Part shown: one piece after another, positions 59,526 to 64,000 of the stretch
How the letters are laid out: the number at the start of each line of letters is the position of its first letter
How positions within the stretch are numbered: the first letter of the stretch is position 1
DNA from: an uncultured Aquimarina sp.
Lineage (GTDB): Bacteria; Bacteroidota; Bacteroidia; Flavobacteriales; Flavobacteriaceae
Reading direction: 5' to 3'
Assembly: GCF_947500065.1 (NCBI RefSeq)
Contig: NZ_CANMQT010000004.1
Span: 124,001 to 188,000, forward strand
Length of the DNA: 64,000 bases
Translations under genes and position numbers: made by a program
Notes under the pieces: model-generated
Told to the model about the DNA's origin: nothing
Databases searched by the model: none
Seen by the model: the letters and a program-made list of their open reading frames with translations, nothing else

Positions 59526-61484
59526 TTATATGGATAATTCTTTTTTAATTTTTTTTAAGGTCTTTTGATTTAATTCAACAGCGTATTTTTTTCTAAGTTC
59601 ACTTAACCATTTTTCTTCAAGATCTTCTTGAAAATCATTAATAACTTTACCCTTTGTTTCTTCAAAAGTTTTGACTCTCGCCGGCATCACTTCTAGCACC
59701 TTTATTAAGGTTATATAATTATTTTCATTAACAATAACTATCTGATCTTTTTTACCAGAAAATTTATCCGTTACATTATTCTCGCCCTTAGTTAATTTTT
59801 CTTCTGAAAAAAGCACCATATCCGTATCAGAAGTATTTACCTCTTTTTTAATTTCATCAATAGCATTTCCTTTTTCTATGAGAACCTGTACTTTATCTAT
59901 CAATTCTTGCTTAGAAGAGGAGGCTTTTACAACCTTATAACTTTTCTGTTGAAGGTATTGTTCTTTTCTGGATTCATAGAACTTTCTGAGCCCGACAGAA
60001 TCATTTTTTGCTGCGTTCCATATTTTGGATTCCATAAGATCAAACAACAACAATCCATCTCTATACTCCGAAATCACATTAGCAAAATCTTGATTATCTT
60101 CCTCTAAATGCTCCTCATAATACTCAAGTAGTATTGAAGATTCATAATCATTATACATAGTTTCTACAAATACTGATACATCCGAAATGTTCGTTTTACC
60201 AGTACCTCTTTGTTGCACAAACGTAGCAAAATCCATATAGGAAAAGTTTTCGTTTCCTATAGAAAAAATAGATTTCTTTAAATTATCATCATCATTTGGA
60301 ACCTCCCATTTTTCTTTAGATATAGTTACCGGCACAATCTTCTTAAAATATGCTATCGCTTCTTCATTTCTCTTTAAAGCATATTTTTCCTTAAGAGAGT
60401 TCATAAACGATTTAGTAATTAGTTTTGATCTACTATCCTTTTTAATTCTTTGGGTTAGTTCTCCTTTTGATTCATTAAAGGTTTTAGGAGGATGCTTTTC
60501 CAGCAATTTTATGATATGCCATCCATACTTGGTTTTAACAGGTTCTGATAGTTCTCCCGGAGATTCTAAAGCGAAAGCTGCCTTCTCAAAATTTTCAGAA
60601 TTTAATGCTCCTTGTCCAAACTTATTTATTTTACCGCCATTAACAGCAGTATTACGATCATCACTATATTGTTTTGCTAAAGACTCAAAAGAAGCATCCT
60701 GTTTTAATTGTGAACGAATCTCACGGATTCTTTCTTCGGCTTGTTCTTCAGTTTTTTCTTTATCAAAGGCAACCATAATATGAGCTACGGTTACTTCTCC
60801 TAATGATTTTTCTTTATTATTAACTTTTACTATATGGTAACCAAAACGAGTTTTGAACGGTTTTGATACTTCTCCCACTGCAGTTGTAAATGCTGCTTGT
60901 TCAAAAGGATATACCATTCTAAAAGCTGAAAACCAACCTAAATCACCTCCATTTTTCTTTACAGAAGGATCTTGACTATATTGAACAGCTGTTTCTTTAA
61001 AATCAGCTCCGCCTATAATTTTGTTTCTTGCTTCAGTAATCTTCTCGTACGCTGCCAATGTATCTTTGGGAGACGCTCCTGCCTTCACAGTAATCAAAAT
61101 ATGACTCGCATGTACTCTTTCTTGAAGTCGATCATAAGCTTCTTTCACCAATGCATCTGAGGCTTCGGTATCGGTAAGATATCCTGATGAAAGTTGTTTT
61201 TTATATCCAGCGAGTTCCTTTAGGTATGATTCTTTTTTATTTAATCCTTGTTCTTTGGCTTCTTCTAATTTTAATTTATAATTAATAAAAAGCTCTAAAT
61301 ATTCGTCGATATCTTTTTGAGATTCATCCTTAACAAGATCAATATTCTTAAGATATACTCTCTTAAACTCAGATGTATATACCGGTGAATTATTAACCAT
61401 AAGCAGTACCGGATCCTTTTCCTGACCAGATACCAAAGAGCAAAAGATTACTCCTAAAAAAAATAGAATAGATTTTTTGTGCAT
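59526..61484 (-). CDS. PpiD/SurA-like peptidyl-prolyl isomerase with two parvulin domains
   Basis: Start at 61484 (MHKKSILFFLGVIFCSLVSGQ, a signal peptide) rather than the in-frame ATG at 61565, which lies above the promoter found at 61514-61543. The 652-residue protein has a SurA-N region ('VYTSEFKRVYLKNIDL') and parvulin 1 ('VHASHILITVKAGASPKD', 'YSQDPSVKKNGGDLGWFSAF', 'RFGYHIVKV'). Parvulin 2 has 'VAHIMVAFDKEKTEEQ', 'YSDDRNTAVNGGKINKFGQG' and 'KYGWHIIKLL'. A long helical C-terminus follows. First gene of the foldase operon, probably a main chaperone for outer-membrane proteins. Confidence 0.93.
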   Translation of the reverse strand: MHKKSILFFLGVIFCSLVSGQEKDPVLLMVNNSPVYTSEFKRVYLKNIDLVKDESQKDIDEYLELFINYKLKLEEAKEQGLNKKESYLKELAGYKKQLSSGYLTDTEASDALVKEAYDRLQERVHASHILITVKAGASPKDTLAAYEKITEARNKIIGGADFKETAVQYSQDPSVKKNGGDLGWFSAFRMVYPFEQAAFTTAVGEVSKPFKTRFGYHIVKVNNKEKSLGEVTVAHIMVAFDKEKTEEQAEERIREIRSQLKQDASFESLAKQYSDDRNTAVNGGKINKFGQGALNSENFEKAAFALESPGELSEPVKTKYGWHIIKLLEKHPPKTFNESKGELTQRIKKDSRSKLITKSFMNSLKEKYALKRNEEAIAYFKKIVPVTISKEKWEVPNDDDNLKKSIFSIGNENFSYMDFATFVQQRGTGKTNISDVSVFVETMYNDYESSILLEYYEEHLEEDNQDFANVISEYRDGLLLFDLMESKIWNAAKNDSVGLRKFYESRKEQYLQQKSYKVVKASSSKQELIDKVQVLIEKGNAIDEIKKEVNTSDTDMVLFSEEKLTKGENNVTDKFSGKKDQIVIVNENNYITLIKVLEVMPARVKTFEETKGKVINDFQEDLEEKWLSELRKKYAVELNQKTLKKIKKELSI

Positions 61485-61513
61485 AGTTCTTTTTAATAAA
61501 GTCCCCAATCGGA

Positions 61514-61543
61514 CAAAAATAATAATATTAATGCGTTTTACAA
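61514..61543 (-). promoter_or_regulatory. Promoter of the foldase operon
   Basis: Minus-strand TTG (61543-61541), 19 bases, TATTTTTG (61521-61514). It sits 30 bases above the ATG at 61484 and rules out the start at 61565. Confidence 0.75.
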
Positions 61544-61838
61544 GCTCTTTCTTGTAACGAATCATTTTGGCAATATAGTATTAAATACCTTGAAAACTTT
61601 AATGATGTATTTATCCTCTAATTCTGCATCACTATTATTGACAAATAAATTTTTAATAGGGTATAGTAACAAAATTGAAATTGTTTTCTCTCTAAATCAA
61701 TTAATTGCAGTATTTCAAAGTGATGAAAATAAAGAATACTGATAAAACATTTTATCTAAATAGAATATCTTAGCAAAAAAAAGAAGAGAAAATATTAAAA
61801 GATTTATTAATATTAATAATAAACATTAGCACTAAACT
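61544..61838. other. Gene-free divergent region between the foldase operon and the small gene at 61839
   Basis: Together with the promoter above this makes a 354-base gap. Strongly AT-rich, with repeated TATTAATA-like stretches near 61800. No gene, clear hairpin or full plus-strand consensus promoter was seen. Confidence 0.5.
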
Positions 61839-62078
61839 TTGGAAAGAAAACTAAAGCTTATTTGGGATTTTAGAGGCCCTGTAGCAAATAAAACAGCAGA
61901 ACACCATATAATTCACCTTAATGAATACATTATCTCAGAAAAATTATCCATTAATATAACTGGGCAACAGGATATTAATGATATGCATAGTATTGCTTAT
62001 ATGGTTGTATCAGATTCAGAAATGAAAAAAGTTAGAGATGCCTTAAAACCACATCGTGGTCAGCTGTATGAAGAATAG
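61839..62078 (+). CDS. Small conserved hypothetical protein
   Basis: The 79-residue protein 'MERKLKLIWDFRGPVANKTA...HIIHLNEYI...MVVSDSEMKKVRDALKPHRGQ' (excerpted) appears to be a family I associate with Flavobacteriia, without known function. It has no signal peptide or membrane segment. The start must be TTG at 61839: a stop codon precedes it by one codon and the next ATG is near the end. It may bind a small ligand through its conserved WDFRGP and PHRG motifs (speculation). Confidence 0.7.
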   Translation: MERKLKLIWDFRGPVANKTAEHHIIHLNEYIISEKLSINITGQQDINDMHSIAYMVVSDSEMKKVRDALKPHRGQLYEE

Positions 62079-62125
62079 ATTTTCAAAAAATATTTGTCTT
62101 GGCACGTATATTGTCATAGACCTTT

Positions 62126-62133
62126 TATATTTG
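62126..62133 (+). promoter_or_regulatory. -7 element of the OmpH/Skp gene
   Basis: TATATTTG, 35 bases before the ATG at 62169. Candidate TTG at 62099 is 24 bases upstream, slightly wide. It supports 62169 as the start, since an in-frame start at 62094 lies above it. Confidence 0.55.
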
Positions 62134-62168
62134 CAAATATTTTAAAAATAAGAATTAAAAAAATTATC

Positions 62169-62678
62169 ATGAAAAATATACTATTTCCAATTTTATTATT
62201 GATTATTAGCACACAGGCAATCGCCCAACAATCGAAGGTAGGAACAATCGATAGCGATTTTATTCTTTCTAAGATGCCAGAACTTACTAAAGTACAAACA
62301 GACTTAAAAGCTTATAATACTAAGCTAGAAGCTGACTTAAAAGTAAAAGTAGATGATTATCAGGCAAAAGTAAAAGCATATCAAGAAGGTGTGGCTACAA
62401 TGACTGAGCCTATGAAAAAAACAAAACAGGAAGAAATTATAGCATTAGAAAACGATATTGCTAAATTTCGTCAAAATGGTTCTCAATTGGTTCAATTAGA
62501 ACAGAACAAATTACTACAACCGTTGTATACCAAAATAGGTAAAGCACTTGAAGAGGTTGCTAAAGCTGAAGGATATACACAAGTCTTAACAATTACTACT
62601 AGTGGATTAGCTTTTATAGATCCAAAATTTGATCTTACAAAAACAGTAATGATTAAATTAGGTATTCCTGTAGAATAG
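62169..62678 (+). CDS. OmpH/Skp-family periplasmic chaperone
   Basis: The 169-residue protein from 62169 has a signal peptide (MKNILFPILLLIISTQAIAQ). The mature part has the OmpH start 'KVGTIDSDFILSKMPEL', a long coiled coil (about 35-110, 'LEADLKVKVDDYQAKVKAYQEG') and a C-terminal beta segment 'YTQVLTITTSGLAFIDPKFDLT'. Trimeric Skp-like proteins hold unfolded outer-membrane proteins, complementing the SurA-like genes upstream. Most Bacteroidetes carry several copies. Confidence 0.92.
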   Translation: MKNILFPILLLIISTQAIAQQSKVGTIDSDFILSKMPELTKVQTDLKAYNTKLEADLKVKVDDYQAKVKAYQEGVATMTEPMKKTKQEEIIALENDIAKFRQNGSQLVQLEQNKLLQPLYTKIGKALEEVAKAEGYTQVLTITTSGLAFIDPKFDLTKTVMIKLGIPVE

Positions 62679-62702
62679 TTTAGAACATACATTCTGAAAT
62701 AA

Positions 62703-62740
62703 AAAAAACGCTTCAAAATGATTTTGAAGCGTTTTTTTTT
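62703..62740. terminator. Bidirectional terminator
   Basis: Stem AAAACGCTTCAAAA / TTTTGAAGCGTTTT with a three-base loop between convergent OmpH/Skp and TPR lipoprotein genes, flanked by A and T runs. Confidence 0.9.
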
Positions 62741-63570
62741 TATTGTATTTCCTGAAGTTTATCTTCTATCTGCATAAGATAAATCTCATTATAAACTTCT
62801 TTATATGGATCAGATTTCTTATACCCTTTAGACACTAGTTCTTTAGCTTTTTCTAAACATTCTAGAGCTTTAGGCTTTTTTCCAATTTCTAATAATGTTA
62901 TTCCTTTATAATAATATGACAATGAGGATTTATCATATACTTTAATTCCTAAATCAAAATCGGCAATTGCTTTATCATACTCTTTTAGAGCTGTATAGCT
63001 AATACCTCGATAAGGGAATGCAGAAGGATCTATATATTCCATTCCTTCTTCATTTATAGCTTTTGTAAATTCTACAATTGCTTCCTCATGCCTTCCTAAA
63101 GCCTGCAAAACTTCACCTTTAAGAAAATTCACGTTATTACCCCAAGCATAGTCAACTTTACCTGGTGTATAATCATCATATTGATTAAGGTATTCAATAG
63201 CGCGATCATAATCCTTATACAAATCCGTCATAAGCCAAGATGTATAATACAATGTTTCTTTTGGATCAAGTTCCATTGCTTTTTCCAACAATGGAAACGA
63301 AATATGATAATCACCTATTTTACTATGTCCTATTGATTTACCTTGATAGTAACCCGCATTTTTTGGATTCAACAGAATCAAAGAATCTGTATATGCTTGA
63401 CGTAAGAAGCTCGCTTGGTAATGAAACCCTCTTTCATACTCTAATTCTTTTGTTTTCAAATCCTTTTCAGCTACTGTTAGATCTTCAAAATCATTGTTTT
63501 TAAACTCTTGACACGAATTCAAAATCAGAAATAGAAAGCCACTAAGGATATATACGAATAATTTTTCCAT
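62740..63570 (-). CDS. TPR-repeat lipoprotein
   Basis: The 276-residue protein has a lipobox (LFLILNSC) and at least five TPR units, e.g. 'AGYYQGKSIGHSKIGDYHISFPLLEKAMELDPKE' (in part), 'VLQALGRHEEAIVEFTKAI', 'YRGISYTALKEYDKAIADFDLGI' and 'YYKGITLLEIGKKPKALECLEKAKE'. A protein-protein scaffold in the envelope. Its start lies 29 bases inside the upstream partial gene, so the two are co-translated. Confidence 0.85.
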   Translation of the reverse strand: MEKLFVYILSGFLFLILNSCQEFKNNDFEDLTVAEKDLKTKELEYERGFHYQASFLRQAYTDSLILLNPKNAGYYQGKSIGHSKIGDYHISFPLLEKAMELDPKETLYYTSWLMTDLYKDYDRAIEYLNQYDDYTPGKVDYAWGNNVNFLKGEVLQALGRHEEAIVEFTKAINEEGMEYIDPSAFPYRGISYTALKEYDKAIADFDLGIKVYDKSSLSYYYKGITLLEIGKKPKALECLEKAKELVSKGYKKSDPYKEVYNEIYLMQIEDKLQEIQ

Positions 63571-64000
63571 CTTTTATTCTAAAACTTAAGTAAATATACG
63601 TATCGATTACCTGATTTGATTTTGGATGCACTCCTGGTATCCAATCTTGCAATCCTTTTGTTATGTCAAAAATTTGATCACTGATTGTCGAGGAAAATGT
63701 CTTGAGTTTATAATCATAATCAAAAGCTTGATGTTCAAAAAATCCTGCTTTTCCTTCACAATTTACCACGAATCGTACTTGAAAAATTCCTGATTCTTTA
63801 GAATTTTCAGGGACTTTATATTTCTGATTTATAATTTTTCTAATGTGATATAATCCCCCATTATATTCAGTTCCATGATAATAATAGCGATCCCTTGGAT
63901 TATTTTTATTTAAATATAAGTCACATAATTGAAATTTTGTAGCTATTGCTGTTTCTGAAACTTCCGCATTTGTATATATTATTCTTTTAAAAGTTCCATT
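63542..64000 (-). CDS. Partial gene: TonB C-terminal-like exported protein
   Basis: The frame is open to the right edge of the window, so the start is missing. The visible 152 residues end with 'GIFQVRFVVNCEGKAGFFEH', 'FDITKGLQDWIPGVHPKSNQ' and 'TYIYLSFRIKDGKIIRIYP'. This is the pattern of TonB C-terminal/energy-transducer-like domains in Bacteroidetes proteins (GxV-F-V---G, W-PG, F-I-DGKI--I-P). A GTG at 63769 gives only a fragment and is not the real start. Overlaps the TPR lipoprotein gene by 29 bases. Confidence 0.7.
   Translation of the reverse strand, partial: NGTFKRIIYTNAEVSETAIATKFQLCDLYLNKNNPRDRYYYHGTEYNGGLYHIRKIINQKYKVPENSKESGIFQVRFVVNCEGKAGFFEHQAFDYDYKLKTFSSTISDQIFDITKGLQDWIPGVHPKSNQVIDTYIYLSFRIKDGKIIRIYP

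Noticed and set aside
1..64000. CRISPR arrays, insertion sequences, integrases or prophage genes
   Set aside because: No regularly spaced repeats, transposase-like proteins or phage structural genes were seen anywhere in the window.

Overview
The window is AT-rich DNA from a member of the Bacteroidetes, most likely a marine Flavobacteriaceae (Aquimarina-like; this genus-level guess is inference). The grounds are: promoters of the form TTG-N19-TAnnTTTG, almost no Shine-Dalgarno sequences, lipoproteins with SC(S/N/Q)(D/E/K)-rich starts, FecI/FecR/TonB-receptor signalling, a BlaI/M56 pair, a CrtI-CrtB-CrtZ carotenoid locus and tandem SurA-like foldases. No insertion sequence, prophage or CRISPR array was seen.

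Layout. 0-4.2 kb: an outer-membrane barrel protein, an FKBP lipoprotein with a calcium-binding insertion, and small housekeeping genes (S4 RNA-binding protein, methyltransferase, phosphoribosyltransferase, shikimate kinase). 4.2-4.7 kb: two identical tRNA-Lys(UUU) and one tRNA-Leu(GAG). 5.0-12.6 kb: an iron module, fbpABC facing an imelysin / di-heme oxidoreductase / imelysin operon; the two promoters share the same upstream operator-like block. 12.7-14.5 kb: a BlaI repressor with three phased operators and an M56-M23 fusion peptidase. 14.6-20 kb: TonB receptor, FecR anti-sigma and ECF sigma factor. 20-25.8 kb: astacin-like lipoprotein protease, thioredoxin-fold protein, aerolysin-like lipoprotein, TPR/HTH sensor and an orphan ECF sigma factor. 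25.9-29.8 kb: a CarH-like MerR regulator followed by crtI, crtB and crtZ. 29.8-32.4 kb: TlpA, a three-repeat lipoprotein and a Crp/Fnr regulator.

32.6-48 kb is the most unusual part: an NAD+/ADP-ribose island. A co-directional gene train (about 44.6 to 35.4 kb) encodes two ADP-ribosylglycohydrolases, a bacterial PARG, two macro-domain proteins, one intact NADAR protein and one NADAR gene interrupted by an in-frame TAG, RNA 2'-phosphotransferase (KptA/Tpt1), a nucleoside deoxyribosyltransferase-like protein, a 2OG-Fe(II) dioxygenase, a PPP-type phosphoesterase and three poorly understood families (DUF1152, DUF4291, 'crystallin J1-like'). It is bracketed by a SIR2-domain protein, a divergent PRPP-synthetase-like enzyme, an NrtR Nudix-type regulator and a NadV-like nicotinamide phosphoribosyltransferase. 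Near-identical palindromes (TTTGCGT-N7-ACGCAAA) overlap the -7 elements of nadV, the prs-like gene and nrtR. Inference: the hydrolases release ADP-ribose, ADP-ribose relieves NrtR repression, and the prs-like/nadV pair rebuilds NMN or NAD+ from the freed parts.

48-64 kb returns to core functions: acnA and acnB (with a decayed acnA fragment upstream of acnB), a candidate structured small RNA, MoxR, three SurA/PpiD-like isomerases, an OmpH/Skp chaperone and a TPR lipoprotein next to a TonB-C-like partial gene.
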